A DNA stretch of 64,000 bases from Trinickia dabaoshanensis (GTDB lineage: Bacteria; Pseudomonadota; Gammaproteobacteria; Burkholderiales; Burkholderiaceae), in the NCBI RefSeq assembly GCF_002879885.1, contig NZ_PNYA01000030.1, forward strand, positions 1 through 64,000. Reading direction: 5' to 3'. Position numbers and translations under genes: made by a program. Positions 44,213 through 54,261 of the stretch are shown piece by piece (position 1 is the first letter of the stretch; every line of letters begins with the position of its first letter). The notes under the pieces were generated by a model. The model had not been told where the DNA came from and did not search any database. It was given only the letters and a program-made list of their open reading frames with translations.

Positions 44213-46669
44213 ATGAGCGGACAGCGTAACGACGGCGAAACTTCTCCCGAACACCTGAACGCGAGCCACGGCGCGGGCGGCCACCAAGACCATGCTGCGC
44301 ACGCCGCGCAAGGTCAGGCCAGCGGGGATGCCGATGGCAATCACGCGGCGCACCACGGACATGGCCACGGTGAAATGTCCGAAGGTCCCGACGGCGCGCT
44401 CAGGGACCCGGTGTGCGGCATGTCTGTCACGGCGGATTCGCCATTTCGCAGCGAGCACGATGGACATCCGTATTTCTTCTGCAGTGCGTCATGTCAGAAG
44501 AAGTTTCGGGCGGACCCGTTGCGATATGTCAAACCGTCGACCAGCACGTCGGTTGAGGCTGCGCCGGAGGGCTCGATATACACCTGCCCGATGCATCCGG
44601 AAATTCGCCAGGACCATCCTGGCAACTGCCCGAAGTGCGGTATGGCCCTTGAGCCCTTGTTGCCCAGTCTCGAGGACGAAGAGAATCCCGAGCTGACGGA
44701 TTTTCGACGCAGGTTCTGGTGGACGCTGCCGCTGACGGCCGTGGTGTTCGTCCTGGCCATGTTCGGCCACCGGCTGGGCTGGATGGAAGCGTCCACACAG
44801 AGCTGGGTCGAACTGGCTCTCTCGACTCCGGTCGTCGTGTGGGCGGGCTTGCCGTTCTTCGAACGTTGCACCCGCTCGTTCATCAATCGCAGCCCGAACA
44901 TGTGGACGCTCATCGGACTTGGTACGGGGACGGCCTATGTCTATAGCGTCATCGCGACAGTCGTTCCAGGAGTCTTCCCGGAGGCATTTGCCGCACATGG
45001 TCGTGTGAGCGTGTATTTTGAGGCCGCGGCCGTCATTATTTCGTTGACGCTCGTCGGGCAACTGCTCGAACTGAAGGCTCGGTCGCAGACGTCCGCTGCC
45101 ATCAAGGCACTGCTGGGACTGGCGCCGAAGACCGCGCGGCGTATCAACGCCGACGGCACAGAAGAGGACGTTCCACTGGCTCACGTCCATGTCGGCGACC
45201 TCCTTCGCGTAAGACCAGGCGAGAAGGTTCCGGTCGACGGCGTTGTGACGGAGGGTTCCAGCGCGCTCGATGAGTCCATGATTACGGGCGAACCTATTCC
45301 CGTCAGCAAGCGGGTGGGTGACCACGTCATCGGCGCGACCATGAATACCTCCGGAAGCCTCATCATCAAATCGGAGAAGGTCGGCTCCCAGACCATGCTG
45401 GCACAAATCGTCCAGATGGTCGCGCAGGCGCAGCGTTCCAGGGCACCCATGCAGCGCATGGCTGACAAGGTCGCGGGAGTTTTCGTCGTCGCGGTGGTCG
45501 GCGTCGCCATCCTGACGTTCGTCGCCTGGGGCTTTTTCGGACCCGAGCCCAGTTGGGTCTACGGGCTTATCAATGCCGTGGCGGTGCTCATCATCGCCTG
45601 TCCCTGTGCGCTTGGGCTGGCGACTCCCATGTCCATCATGGTCGCGAGTGGCAAAGGCGCGTCGAACGGTGTGCTTTTTCGGGATGCGGCTGCGATTGAG
45701 AACTTCCGGAAGGTCAACACGCTGATCGTCGACAAGACAGGCACCTTGACCGAAGGTCGCCCTGCCTTCGAACGCGCAATCGGCGTGAATGGATATGCGG
45801 AAGAGGATGTTCTCCGGCTCGCGGCCAGTCTTGACCAGGGTAGCGAACACCCGCTCGCTGCGACCATCGTGGATGCGGCCCGTGAACGGCGGCTCGCGTT
45901 CGAGAAGGTGGAGCACTTCGAGTCGAGCACCGGGATTGGCGTGCGAGGACTGGTCGGCAGCCGCAATCTCGCGCTGGGCAACACCACCCTCATGCAGGCC
46001 GACGGCATCGACGTTGGGACGCTCACGGAAAATTCGGACACGCTGCGTGCGCAGGGCGCCAGCGTCATGTATCTGGCGGTTGATGGAATGCTGGCCGGCC
46101 TGCTCGCGGTTTCGGACCCGGTGAAGGCAACGACACCCGAGGCACTGGCCCGGCTCAAGGAAGACGGTATCCGCGTGGTGATGGCGACGGGCGACGGTGT
46201 CGTGACCGCCAGGGCTGTCGCGACGAAGCTCGGCATCGGTGAATTCCATGGCGAGGTCAAACCAGCCGACAAGCTGGCGCTGGTGACGAAATTCCAGCAG
46301 GAAGGCAAGGTTGTAGCCATGGCCGGTGACGGTATCAACGATGCGCCCGCGCTTGCCAAGGCGGACGTGGGCGTCGCGATGGGCACCGGCACCGATGTAG
46401 CGATGAGCAGCGCACAGGTGACCCTCGTCAAAGGAGACCTGCGCGGCATCGCGCGAGCCCGGGAGTTGTCCGAGGCGACAATCGGGAACATGAAGCAGAA
46501 CCTCGGCTTCGCGTTTGTGTACAACGCCCTGGGTGTGCCTCTGGCGGCAGGGGTACTGTATCCGTTCACCGGATTATTGCTGTCCCCGATGATCGCCGCA
46601 CTGGCCATGAGCCTGAGTTCGGCATCGGTTATCACCAACGCGCTACGGTTGCGGAACGTGAAAATCTGA
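44213..46669 (+). CDS. copA: Copper-exporting P1B-type ATPase
   Basis: The start at 44213 has a GGAG 9 bases upstream; an in-frame ATG at 44150 lacks one. The 818-residue protein begins with a His-rich tail, a YHS domain ([11 protein letters not shown]...[12 protein letters not shown]) and a heavy-metal-binding segment ([22 protein letters not shown]). It has the TGE actuator motif, the intramembrane Cys463-Pro-Cys465, the phosphorylation Asp507 (DKTGTLTEG) and [10 protein letters not shown]. It pumps Cu(I) from cytoplasm to periplasm. It lacks the usual CxxC HMA domain at the N-terminus, so CopZ may dock differently. Confidence 0.95.
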   Translation: MSGQRNDGETSPEHLNASHGAGGHQDHAAHAAQGQASGDADGNHAAHHGHGHGEMSEGPDGALRDPVCGMSVTADSPFRSEHDGHPYFFCSASCQKKFRADPLRYVKPSTSTSVEAAPEGSIYTCPMHPEIRQDHPGNCPKCGMALEPLLPSLEDEENPELTDFRRRFWWTLPLTAVVFVLAMFGHRLGWMEASTQSWVELALSTPVVVWAGLPFFERCTRSFINRSPNMWTLIGLGTGTAYVYSVIATVVPGVFPEAFAAHGRVSVYFEAAAVIISLTLVGQLLELKARSQTSAAIKALLGLAPKTARRINADGTEEDVPLAHVHVGDLLRVRPGEKVPVDGVVTEGSSALDESMITGEPIPVSKRVGDHVIGATMNTSGSLIIKSEKVGSQTMLAQIVQMVAQAQRSRAPMQRMADKVAGVFVVAVVGVAILTFVAWGFFGPEPSWVYGLINAVAVLIIACPCALGLATPMSIMVASGKGASNGVLFRDAAAIENFRKVNTLIVDKTGTLTEGRPAFERAIGVNGYAEEDVLRLAASLDQGSEHPLAATIVDAARERRLAFEKVEHFESSTGIGVRGLVGSRNLALGNTTLMQADGIDVGTLTENSDTLRAQGASVMYLAVDGMLAGLLAVSDPVKATTPEALARLKEDGIRVVMATGDGVVTARAVATKLGIGEFHGEVKPADKLALVTKFQQEGKVVAMAGDGINDAPALAKADVGVAMGTGTDVAMSSAQVTLVKGDLRGIARARELSEATIGNMKQNLGFAFVYNALGVPLAAGVLYPFTGLLLSPMIAALAMSLSSASVITNALRLRNVKI

Positions 46670-46741
46670 CTTTTCGCAGAAGAAACCGGCGGCATTGAGC
46701 GCTGCCGTCATGATCGTAACCCATGAAACCAGGGGCGCCCC

Positions 46742-48286
46742 ATGTCACTATCTCGCCGTCAATTCCTGCTGACGTCCGCTGCCGCCGCCTCGGCCGTGCT
46801 AACCGGATGCGCAGAATGGCCCTCAAGCGGTTCAAAAGAAGTCGCGAATGGAAATGTGAGCGGCACTTCGCGTCGCCTTATTGTCGATACCCGTTCGATC
46901 GAGGTCAACGGCCGTGCTGCGACGGTGTACGGGTTGCATCAGCCGGACGGCACGCGCGGCCTGTTCCTCGAACCGGGCGAGCGCTTTGCCGTGGAACTGG
47001 ACAACCGCCTGCACGAACCCACCATTGTCCACTGGCACGGACAGACGCCCCCGTCCGATCAGGACGGCGTGACCCAGTTCGGCGTGCCGGCGCTTCAACC
47101 AGGGGAGCGGCGCGCCTATGATTTTGCCGCGCGCCCCGGCACCTACTGGATGCACTCACATCATGGTTTCCAGCATCAGAAACTGCTGGCCGCTCCACTG
47201 GTTGTGCGCACGGCCGACGATGTACGGGCTGACCGCCAGGAGGTGGCGATCTTTCTGGAGGATTTCCTGTTCCGCGATCCCGCCGAAGTGTTCTCAGAGC
47301 TGCAGAAGGGCAACGCAGATTCCAAGGGAGCCATGACCGGTCAAAAGTCGGGCGCGCAGCCCCACGGCATGGGTGGGATGGGCGGTATGCACGGCATGTC
47401 TGACATGGGTGGCATGGGTGGCATGGGTGGCATGGGTGGCATGGGCGGCAGTAGCATGCCGGATCAAATGCCCGGCATGAAGATGGACCTTAACGATGTC
47501 GATTTCGATGCCTATCTCGCCAACGACCGCACGCTCGACGACCCGGAAGTCATCCGGGTCGAGCAAGGCGGAAGAGTGCGCTTGCGGATTATCAACGGCG
47601 CCTCATCCACCAACTTCCACGTTGACCTCGGCTCGTTGCGAGGTACGGTCGCGGCGGTCGACGGCAACGCCGTCCAGCCGCTGACAGGCAGCCGCTTTGG
47701 TTTAGCGATGGCTCAGCGGATCGATATTCTCGTTGACCTGCCCAACGGGACCGGAGCGTGGCCGATTCTCGCCGTACGGGAAGGAGCCAGACAACAGACG
47801 GGGATTATTCTCGCCTCTAAAGGCGTCAACGTGGGCAAGGTCGCGGGGGCGACAGCCGCCGCTGGACCGGTGAGCTTCGATCAGGAACTGCGGTTGTCTG
47901 CGCTCAGGCCGCTGGCAGACCGTCCCGTCGATTCGCATTCTGTGCTGATGCTGACCGGTTCGATGCAGCCGTATACGTGGGGAATCAACCACAAGGGCTG
48001 GGACAATCGCGACACGGTGAAAATCCGCAGCGGACAGCGGGTGGCTATTACGTTCCAGAACACCACGATGATGGCCCATCCGATGCATCTGCACGGGCAC
48101 CACTTTCAGATCGTCGCGCTCAATGGCAAAACGTTCTCCGGGGCGCTGCGTGACACGGTGCATGTCCCGCCGATGGCAAAGGTCACCCTGGCGTTCGATG
48201 CCAACAATGCAGGCCGGTGGCTGATGCATTGTCACAATCTCTATCACATGAAGTCCGGCATGATCACCGAAGTGCGTTACGTTTGA
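46742..48286 (+). CDS. Tat-exported multicopper oxidase
   Basis: The 514-residue protein starts with a Tat signal (SRRQFLLTSAAAASAVLTGC). It has all copper-ligand blocks of multicopper oxidases: HWHGQTPP, HSHHGF, HPMHLHGHHF and HCHNLYHMKSGM. A Met/Gly/His-rich insert (residues 210-250) includes five near-identical MGG units. It would oxidise Cu(I) to the less toxic Cu(II) in the periplasm, like CueO/CopA. The Cys at the end of the signal (LTGC) could alternatively make it a lipoprotein. Confidence 0.92.
   Translation: MSLSRRQFLLTSAAAASAVLTGCAEWPSSGSKEVANGNVSGTSRRLIVDTRSIEVNGRAATVYGLHQPDGTRGLFLEPGERFAVELDNRLHEPTIVHWHGQTPPSDQDGVTQFGVPALQPGERRAYDFAARPGTYWMHSHHGFQHQKLLAAPLVVRTADDVRADRQEVAIFLEDFLFRDPAEVFSELQKGNADSKGAMTGQKSGAQPHGMGGMGGMHGMSDMGGMGGMGGMGGMGGSSMPDQMPGMKMDLNDVDFDAYLANDRTLDDPEVIRVEQGGRVRLRIINGASSTNFHVDLGSLRGTVAAVDGNAVQPLTGSRFGLAMAQRIDILVDLPNGTGAWPILAVREGARQQTGIILASKGVNVGKVAGATAAAGPVSFDQELRLSALRPLADRPVDSHSVLMLTGSMQPYTWGINHKGWDNRDTVKIRSGQRVAITFQNTTMMAHPMHLHGHHFQIVALNGKTFSGALRDTVHVPPMAKVTLAFDANNAGRWLMHCHNLYHMKSGMITEVRYV
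47405..47449 (+). repeat. Tandem 9-bp repeat inside the oxidase gene
   Basis: ATGGGTGGC occurs four times in a row, then once as ATGGGCGGC. It codes for repeated Met-Gly-Gly and can change length without shifting frame. Confidence 0.85.
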
Positions 48287-48360
48287 CAGTCGGTCGGGCT
48301 ACACGGGCATGCCTCTTTGTTTTTGGAACGGCCGGACCGCTGAACGGACGCGGATTTACG

Positions 48361-48561
48361 TCATCGCGGAGGACAGTTCGGTGGTTTGACGTGAAGGTTT
48401 TGGCAGGGATACGACGTTGGCAACCTGATGGCCCCCTGCCTCGTCGACTCATCGCCGGGGGCTTCCGAAGTCCGGGGCACCAGACTCGTACAGCCAGACA
48501 AGACGAGTAATGCAGCAAAAGTCACCGTAGTAAAACCTGCCACGCGACCGAATGGATTCAC
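48361..48561 (-). CDS. Small lipoprotein
   Basis: A GTG start with GGGAG upstream gives a 66-residue protein with a lipoprotein signal (TTVTFAALLVLSGC, lipobox LSGC) and a short polar mature part. Its role in the copper locus is unknown. Confidence 0.5.
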   Translation of the reverse strand: MNPFGRVAGFTTVTFAALLVLSGCTSLVPRTSEAPGDESTRQGAIRLPTSYPCQNLHVKPPNCPPR

Positions 48562-48678
48562 GTTGGGCTCCCAAAGACAGGCGATCTCGACACATCCGCG
48601 TCAGGCACGTCAAAGGGTAAGAGGCGGCGAACAGCAACAAGGCTCCGCGCTACCCGTCTCGACAGAGTGTGGAATTCG

Positions 48679-49011
48679 TCAATGCTGGGCTGCCCATTTC
48701 GATTCGGAAAGCTTATGGAGCTCCTTGTTGCGGGCGATGGTTGCTGCGCTCGGCGGGTAGTCATGCTTCCTGATTGGCAACAGGCCATCGTGATAGGCCT
48801 GAATCAGTTCCTGCCGGACCTGCTCCCGGGTCTTGCCCTGCGAAGCAGGGTTCCCGGATTGGCTCACGGTCGGAGCCGGCGAGACAGCGGCAGTGTTCGA
48901 TACGGGATTGCTGTTTTGAGCGACGTTGGGATAGTCGTGGCCGCTATCGGCGAAAGCGGACGTGGCAGCAGATGCGGCGACAACCATGGCAGCGACAATT
49001 CGAATATTCAT
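48679..49011 (-). CDS. DUF4148-type periplasmic protein
   Basis: The start at 49011 (MNIRIVAAMVVAASAATSAFA) gives a clear signal peptide. The mature part ends with GKTREQVRQELIQAYHDGLLPIRKHDYPP, the hallmark of DUF4148 proteins that are abundant in Burkholderiales. They are often induced by stress; the function is unknown. Confidence 0.8.
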   Translation of the reverse strand: MNIRIVAAMVVAASAATSAFADSGHDYPNVAQNSNPVSNTAAVSPAPTVSQSGNPASQGKTREQVRQELIQAYHDGLLPIRKHDYPPSAATIARNKELHKLSESKWAAQH

Positions 49012-49168
49012 GTTTTCTCTCCGTTGCGAAACGTGGAGCCTCCATATGCGACTCCAATGAGACACATTCTGGAGAGGTGGCTCTGATTGAGCCGTGACGT
49101 GAAAATGATCTTTTGGTCACGCGGCGTTCATCTCCGATCGCACCACTCGAAGACGCGAAACCCGCGTA

Positions 49169-49199
49169 CAAAAAAAGAGCCCGGCCAATCAGCCGGGCT
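49169..49199 (-). terminator. Terminator of the copC-copD transcript
   Basis: On the minus strand the stem AGCCCGGC/GCCGGGCT (8 bp, 6-base loop) is followed by a T run, 80 bases after the copD stop. Confidence 0.85.
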
Positions 49200-49280
49200 T
49201 GCAAGGGATGGTCGCCGCACGAGAACAACGAATCTGCGTGGGCGAACCACCCGCGTGGACGGACGATGACGGCGTGTCGA

Positions 49281-50222
49281 TTACGTTGTGCCTGGCAGCG
49301 GACTCGAGACGAGCACGGCGGCCACCATCAGCACGCCGACCAGTACGAGAGACTCCACATGCAGCACCATGCCAAATCGGCGAAGCGGCCCGCTCGGCAC
49401 GGCCTTCGACGGATTTTTCAGCGTCGACAGAAGCGTCGGCATCTCGAAGAAACGATTGTGTCCGCCGAGTGCCGCGGCAACCAGTACGAGCGCAAGTTTG
49501 AGCATGAGCACTTGCCCGTAAGTCGACCCCAACAGATTGGCAGGAACATTGACTCCTCTCCAACCGTTGTACGCGCCGGTGCTGAACAGAACAATCAATG
49601 CATAGGTCGATGTGTCGGACAGCGACTGCACGAACGACGCGCTGGTGAGTCGTTCATTCCCAGGCGCATCGAGCAGGCGCGGCATCACGACATAGGTCGT
49701 CACCAGTACAAGCCCGACCCACGCACTAATGGCAAGCAGATGCAGCCAATCCGCCCAGACAGGCAGACTGAACAGTCCCGCATCGACAGGATGCCCACCG
49801 TTACTGCGCGCAAGCGCGACGCCAGCCAACGCCACCCATATCGCGAACGGGAAGCGGGCTTCGTTTCCTGACCTCACGAATGACAGTACGGCAATACCGA
49901 GCGTAAGAAACGCGCCAACCAACCACGCATGTCCAAAACCGGTTCCCGCAAGCATCGACCACACGGCCGGCCCGGCCTCCGATAGCGTTGAGTCGCTCAT
50001 CAGTGCGCAATGCGCCCAGAACGAGAGCGTGCTCGCCAGCAACGAGACGATGGACGCTAGTCGAAGCGTGACGATAAGCCGCCGGCCGACCCGCTCCTGC
50101 CAGGTCGACTCGCCACGCGCAAGCCATTGGCCACTGAGCAGCGCACCGACGACGACGGCGAAACCGACGTTCTGAATGGCCACCGACACGAGTCGCAGGA
50201 TGCCGAGGAACCCTTCGTTCAT
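49281..50222 (-). CDS. copD: CopD-type copper membrane protein
   Basis: The start at 50222 overlaps the copC stop (TGATG). The 313-residue protein has about eight membrane helices and the CopD family blocks (WADWLHLLAISAWVGLVLVTTYVVMP; LHV near the end with conserved His). With CopC it is linked to copper movement across the inner membrane. Confidence 0.9.
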   Translation of the reverse strand: MNEGFLGILRLVSVAIQNVGFAVVVGALLSGQWLARGESTWQERVGRRLIVTLRLASIVSLLASTLSFWAHCALMSDSTLSEAGPAVWSMLAGTGFGHAWLVGAFLTLGIAVLSFVRSGNEARFPFAIWVALAGVALARSNGGHPVDAGLFSLPVWADWLHLLAISAWVGLVLVTTYVVMPRLLDAPGNERLTSASFVQSLSDTSTYALIVLFSTGAYNGWRGVNVPANLLGSTYGQVLMLKLALVLVAAALGGHNRFFEMPTLLSTLKNPSKAVPSGPLRRFGMVLHVESLVLVGVLMVAAVLVSSPLPGTT

Positions 50223-50596
50223 CACTTCACCTTGAACGTGTAGGTGCCCTTGGTCTTGTGTGCGTCGGCTGTCATCACGGCCCACTGAACCGTGTACGTA
50301 CCCGAAGCCAGCTTCGGCACCGCGACTGTCATGACACGCGGATTAGCTCCGTCGACCTTTGCCTTTTCCTTCGTGACGGCGGTGCCGCTCGCGTCGGATA
50401 CCTTCACCGAACTGAATGTCGGCTCGAGGTCTTCGTTGAAGGTCAGACGCAAAACGTCCGGCGCTACATCGACCGTACTGCCTGATGGGGGTGCTGCGCT
50501 TTCCAGTTTGCCGTGCGCAAACGCCGCGGCGGGTGCGAGTGCGATAGCGCTGGCCGCGGCGAGGCCAGCAAACCGGCTGAATGTGAAAGTCTTCAT
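50222..50596 (-). CDS. copC: CopC periplasmic copper-binding protein
   Basis: The 124-residue protein has a 27-residue signal peptide. The mature chain begins with His (HGKLESAAPPSGSTV), the N-terminal Cu(II) ligand in CopC proteins, and carries the D-A-H pair (TADAHKTKG) of the same site. The rest is the expected beta-barrel. It is co-translated with copD. Confidence 0.93.
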   Translation of the reverse strand: MKTFTFSRFAGLAAASAIALAPAAAFAHGKLESAAPPSGSTVDVAPDVLRLTFNEDLEPTFSSVKVSDASGTAVTKEKAKVDGANPRVMTVAVPKLASGTYTVQWAVMTADAHKTKGTYTFKVK

Positions 50597-50659
50597 GTTC
50601 TTGCTCGTCTCGAATGGTCAAGGCGGGGCCGCAGAACAGCCGCACCCCGCCGGATGTCC

Positions 50660-51007
50660 TCACTGCTTCTGCAGCTTCGTCACGGTAAGTGCGCCGTTCA
50701 CTTCCTCGGCCACGAAATCAATCTTGTCGCCGACCTTGACCTGCGAAAGCATCGCCGGGTCCTTGACCTTGAAGACCATCGTCATGGCTTCCATGCCAAG
50801 GTTTTCAAGCGGACCGTGCTTGATGGTCAGCTTGCCGTTGGCGGCGTCAACTTTCTTGATTTCGCCGTGCGACATGCTGTTTTTCGCGTCCTCGCTTTGC
50901 TTGGCGCCACCGCTCATGTCCATGTTGCTCATGTCGCCTGCTGCATACGCACCAGCGGAAACAACCAGTGCACAGCCCATCGCAATCGAAACAAGTGCTT
51001 TTTTCAT
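50660..51007 (-). CDS. cusF: Second CusF-like copper chaperone
   Basis: The 115-residue protein has a signal peptide, a Met-rich linker (DMSNMDMSGG) and the CusF core with GMEAMTMVFKVKDP. It is a paralogue of the protein at 38300. Here it sits with oxidase and copC genes, so it may serve the oxidase or the TolC-type exit duct. Confidence 0.88.
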   Translation of the reverse strand: MKKALVSIAMGCALVVSAGAYAAGDMSNMDMSGGAKQSEDAKNSMSHGEIKKVDAANGKLTIKHGPLENLGMEAMTMVFKVKDPAMLSQVKVGDKIDFVAEEVNGALTVTKLQKQ

Positions 51008-51074
51008 CGTGCATTTCTCCAGAGTTGAGTTGATGAAGCGGATGGCCGGGTCACGCCCGACCTTGTTATGTTGT

Positions 51075-52370
51075 TCAGCTGTCCGGCAGTTCGCCGGTGT
51101 ATTCGTAAGCTACGGTTCCCTTCGGGTGCTTGAACCAACCCGGGTCGCGGTAATCGTTTCGGCCGAGCCCCTCACGCACCTTCACGACCGTGAACATGCC
51201 GCCCATTTCCAGCGGCCCGAACGGTCCCGTGCCCGTCATCATCGGCAAGGTGTTGTCGGGCAACGGCATCTCCATCTCGCCCATCGCACCGCCCGTGCTA
51301 CCCATCGCCATGTAGTCCGGCACCAGCTTGTTGATGCGCTTCGCGAGGTCTTTCTGCGGGACGCCGATGAGATTGGGTACCTGGTGTCCCATCGCGTTCA
51401 TCGTGTGGTGCGACTTGTGACAATGGAATGCCCAGTCACCGGGACGATTCGCGGTGAATTCGATGGCGCGCATCTGCCCGACCGCCACATCGGCCGTAAC
51501 TTCCGGCCAACGGGCCGACGGCGGAATCCAGCCGCCATCCGTGCCCGTCACTTCGAAGTGGTAGCCATGCAGGTGAATCGGATGGTTCGTCATCGTCAAA
51601 TTGCCGAAGCGGATGCGCACGCGGTCGCCCGCGCGTACCGGCAGCGGGTCGATGCCCGGAAACACGCGCGAATTGAACGTCCACATGTTGAAGTCCGTCA
51701 TCTCGTTGACGCGCGGCGTGTAGCTGCCAGGGTCGATGTCGTAGGCCGCCAGCAGAAACACGAAGTCACGGTCGACCGGCATCACGCTGCGGTCTTTCGG
51801 GTGCACGATGAACAGCCCCATCATCCCCATCGCCATCTGTACCATCTCGTCGGCATGCGGGTGATACATGAACGTGCCGTGCTTCTCGAGCTGGAACTCG
51901 TAGACGAAGGTCTTGCCGGGCGGGATGTGCGGTTGAGTAAGGCCGCCGACGCCATCCATGCCGTTCGGCAACAACATCCCGTGCCAGTGAACGGCGGTGT
52001 GCTCGGGCAGCCTGTTCGTCACAAAGATGCGAACCTTGTCGCCCTCGACGGCCTCGATGGTCGGGCCGGGCGATTGCCCGTTGTAACCCCAAAGATTCGC
52101 CTTCATGCCAGGCGCCATCTCGCGTACGACCGGTTCGGCCGTCAGGTGGAATTCCTTCCATCCGTTTTTCATCCGCCACGGCAGCGTCCAGCCGTTCAGC
52201 GTCGTGACCGGCGTATACGGGCGGCCGTTCGGCGGCACGAGAGGGGGTTGCGTGGTGGCTTTCGCCATGGTCGGCGCTTCGGGCAACGACGCGGCACCAG
52301 CCTTGCTGACCAGGGCCGCGCCCACCAGCGCTGCACCCGAGCCGTTGAGAAATTGTCGACGGGACACCAT
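51075..52370 (-). CDS. Second Tat-exported multicopper oxidase
   Basis: The 431-residue protein has a Tat signal (SRRQFLNGSGAALVGAALVSKAGA) and multicopper oxidase blocks: HWHGMLLPNGMDG, YHPHADEMVQMAMG, NHPIHLHGYHF and HCHKSHHTMNAMG. It is shorter than the oxidase at 46.7 kb and lacks the long Met-Gly insert. The final region (MAMGSTGGAMGEMEMPLP) is Met-rich. It probably oxidises periplasmic Cu(I). It ends the operon part after the TolC-like gene. Confidence 0.9.
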   Translation of the reverse strand: MVSRRQFLNGSGAALVGAALVSKAGAASLPEAPTMAKATTQPPLVPPNGRPYTPVTTLNGWTLPWRMKNGWKEFHLTAEPVVREMAPGMKANLWGYNGQSPGPTIEAVEGDKVRIFVTNRLPEHTAVHWHGMLLPNGMDGVGGLTQPHIPPGKTFVYEFQLEKHGTFMYHPHADEMVQMAMGMMGLFIVHPKDRSVMPVDRDFVFLLAAYDIDPGSYTPRVNEMTDFNMWTFNSRVFPGIDPLPVRAGDRVRIRFGNLTMTNHPIHLHGYHFEVTGTDGGWIPPSARWPEVTADVAVGQMRAIEFTANRPGDWAFHCHKSHHTMNAMGHQVPNLIGVPQKDLAKRINKLVPDYMAMGSTGGAMGEMEMPLPDNTLPMMTGTGPFGPLEMGGMFTVVKVREGLGRNDYRDPGWFKHPKGTVAYEYTGELPDS

Positions 52371-52371
52371 G

Positions 52372-53877
52372 TTATTTACCTTCCGAATCCATTGCCGGCG
52401 CCGATTGCGCCGCGGGAGCTGACGTCGATTGAAGCGCGGGCTGCGTGCTGTTGGGAGCGCTCATGACTACCGGTCGTTGCGGCGCCGGCTCTTTCGAATC
52501 CTGCTTGTCGCCGGCCTGCGGCAGACGGCCACCAACCGCCTGTTGGAGGTCCGTTTCCGCCAGCCAGTAGTCCTTCAATGCATCGATGTAGCTGTTGACT
52601 GCGCCGACCTGCTCCCGCGAATCGGCGAGCAACTCAAAGACGCTGGCGAGCATGCCGTTGTACCGAAGCAGAAGTTCGTCCGAGATGGTCTTGCGAATGG
52701 GCACGACCTCGTCGCGATAGTGCTTCGCAACGTCGTAGCTGGTGACGTAGGCCGAGTACGATTCGCGCACTTCGGAACGTGCATCAATCGCCGTCTGGGC
52801 AAGCTGGTTCGCCGAACGCATGTAAGTCGCTTCGGCCCGGGCGACCTTGGCGCTTCCGAAATCGAAAATCGGAATCTCGACGCTGATTTCGTAGCCGTGC
52901 TCGTGACCCTTGTCGGTCTCGTAGTTGTTCTGGTAACCGACGTCGAGCGCGTTGATGAACCGCGTGGCCTTGCTGAGCCCCATAGAAGACGCAACGCTTT
53001 GGGTCTGCAGCTTCGCCGCCTGGATGTCGAGGCGGTTCTGCATCGCATAGCTTTCCAGGTCGTTGAGGTCGGGCCTTTGCTTCGGCAGGTCGGGCAGACG
53101 GTCCGGGAGTGTGTATTGCGTACCCGCGCCCCACAGCCCCATGATTCGCGTCAGCTTTTCGCGTGCGACCACGGCTTGCTGGTGCGTCTTGGCTGACTGC
53201 GCCACCGCGTCCGCATAGAACGCCTGCTCACGGGCGTAATCGAGCTTGCTGAAGTTCCCGGCCTGACGCATGCGCGAAGCCAATTCCGCGCCGGCATCCG
53301 CCGAGTCTTTCACCTGTTCCGCGTACTTGGCCGCCTGCTCGGCGGCTACCGCGTTGACATACGCGCGGCGCGCCTCGGCCGCTATCTTGAGCATGGCGTC
53401 GGCGGTTTCGAGCTTCGTTTGCTCGAAGCGGCGCCCTTCGATATGCGCAGCGAACGGCAACGTCAGGATGCTGAGAACGTTCGCCGAGAACGTGCGGCCG
53501 ATGTTCAGGTCGCCGTTGCCCGCGCGCGTCCGGCTGAACGTGAATCCCGGATTCGGGAGGCGACCAGCCTGTACCAGGTCGGCTTCCGACAGCCCCAGTT
53601 CGGCATAGGAAACCTGAAGACCGCGGTTGTTCAGCAACGCAACCTGGACAGCGTCGTCCATGCTGAGCGGCTTCGAGAGCAGTTCCTGCGTTCGTTTCGC
53701 CGCAGCGTCGCGGTCGGCGTCCGTCTTGACGATGACGGCGTCCTTGCCGAGCCGTTCCCTGGCAGTCGACGACACCGTATTGAACCCGCCGTCCTTGGAG
53801 AACGTCGTACACCCGGCGAGAAACACCAAGACGGCGACTCCCGCCCCCATTCGAGTAGAAACGAATCGTCGCATCAT
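52372..53877 (-). CDS. TolC-family outer-membrane protein of the second copper cluster
   Basis: The 501-residue protein has a lipoprotein signal (VAVLVFLAGC) and the TolC-family helical repeats (DAVQVALLNNRGLQVSYAELGLSEADL; YVNAVAAEQAAKYAEQV). It differs from CusC at 32.3 kb in length and composition. No second RND pump is present nearby, so it might share CusBA or act with the oxidase. The next gene overlaps its start. Confidence 0.87.
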   Translation of the reverse strand: MMRRFVSTRMGAGVAVLVFLAGCTTFSKDGGFNTVSSTARERLGKDAVIVKTDADRDAAAKRTQELLSKPLSMDDAVQVALLNNRGLQVSYAELGLSEADLVQAGRLPNPGFTFSRTRAGNGDLNIGRTFSANVLSILTLPFAAHIEGRRFEQTKLETADAMLKIAAEARRAYVNAVAAEQAAKYAEQVKDSADAGAELASRMRQAGNFSKLDYAREQAFYADAVAQSAKTHQQAVVAREKLTRIMGLWGAGTQYTLPDRLPDLPKQRPDLNDLESYAMQNRLDIQAAKLQTQSVASSMGLSKATRFINALDVGYQNNYETDKGHEHGYEISVEIPIFDFGSAKVARAEATYMRSANQLAQTAIDARSEVRESYSAYVTSYDVAKHYRDEVVPIRKTISDELLLRYNGMLASVFELLADSREQVGAVNSYIDALKDYWLAETDLQQAVGGRLPQAGDKQDSKEPAPQRPVVMSAPNSTQPALQSTSAPAAQSAPAMDSEGK

Positions 53878-54173
53878 TTGGCGGGTTCCCCGTGCAACGA
53901 GTGGTTCGAATGGTTGTTGTTGGCCGGCTGGCTCGGCGTGCCACCGTGCTTCATGCCGCCCATAGACGGTTTGCCCTGGACAGCCTGATTCAGTTGCTGC
54001 CAGGTCGGGTTATCCGCGTCGCTATAGGGGCGATATCCCTCGAGGGCAGACGGGACGGTCACCGCCGGCACGGAGGCCGCTGCGTCGGTCGGGTCGGGAA
54101 TTGTTGTCGTGGCGTGCACAAGCGCCGGCAAAGTAGCCGCCGCGCTCAGTAGCGCTGCAGTGATCAATCGCAT
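53874..54173 (-). CDS. Small periplasmic protein of the copper cluster
   Basis: The 99-residue product has a signal peptide (LITAALLSAAATLPALVHA) and a Pro/Asn/His-rich mature part ending GMKHGGTPSQ...SNHSLHGEPAK. The stop overlaps the TolC-like gene start. Often seen before such tolC genes; role unknown. Confidence 0.65.
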   Translation of the reverse strand: MRLITAALLSAAATLPALVHATTTIPDPTDAAASVPAVTVPSALEGYRPYSDADNPTWQQLNQAVQGKPSMGGMKHGGTPSQPANNNHSNHSLHGEPAK

Positions 54174-54261
54174 ACGTTTTCTCGTCGTGAGTCACCTGGC
54201 GGGTCCACGCAGAACCGCCAGTACGGATGGCACATCGCAGGTCATTGACCGCGATGGAGAA

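Noticed and set aside
44489-46249. A 586-residue frame antisense to the copper ATPase gene
   Set aside because: Same reason: antisense shadow of copA, no protein-like features.
50292-52466. A 724-residue plus-strand frame over the copC/cusF/oxidase genes
   Set aside because: It runs antisense across four well-supported minus-strand genes and has no domain.
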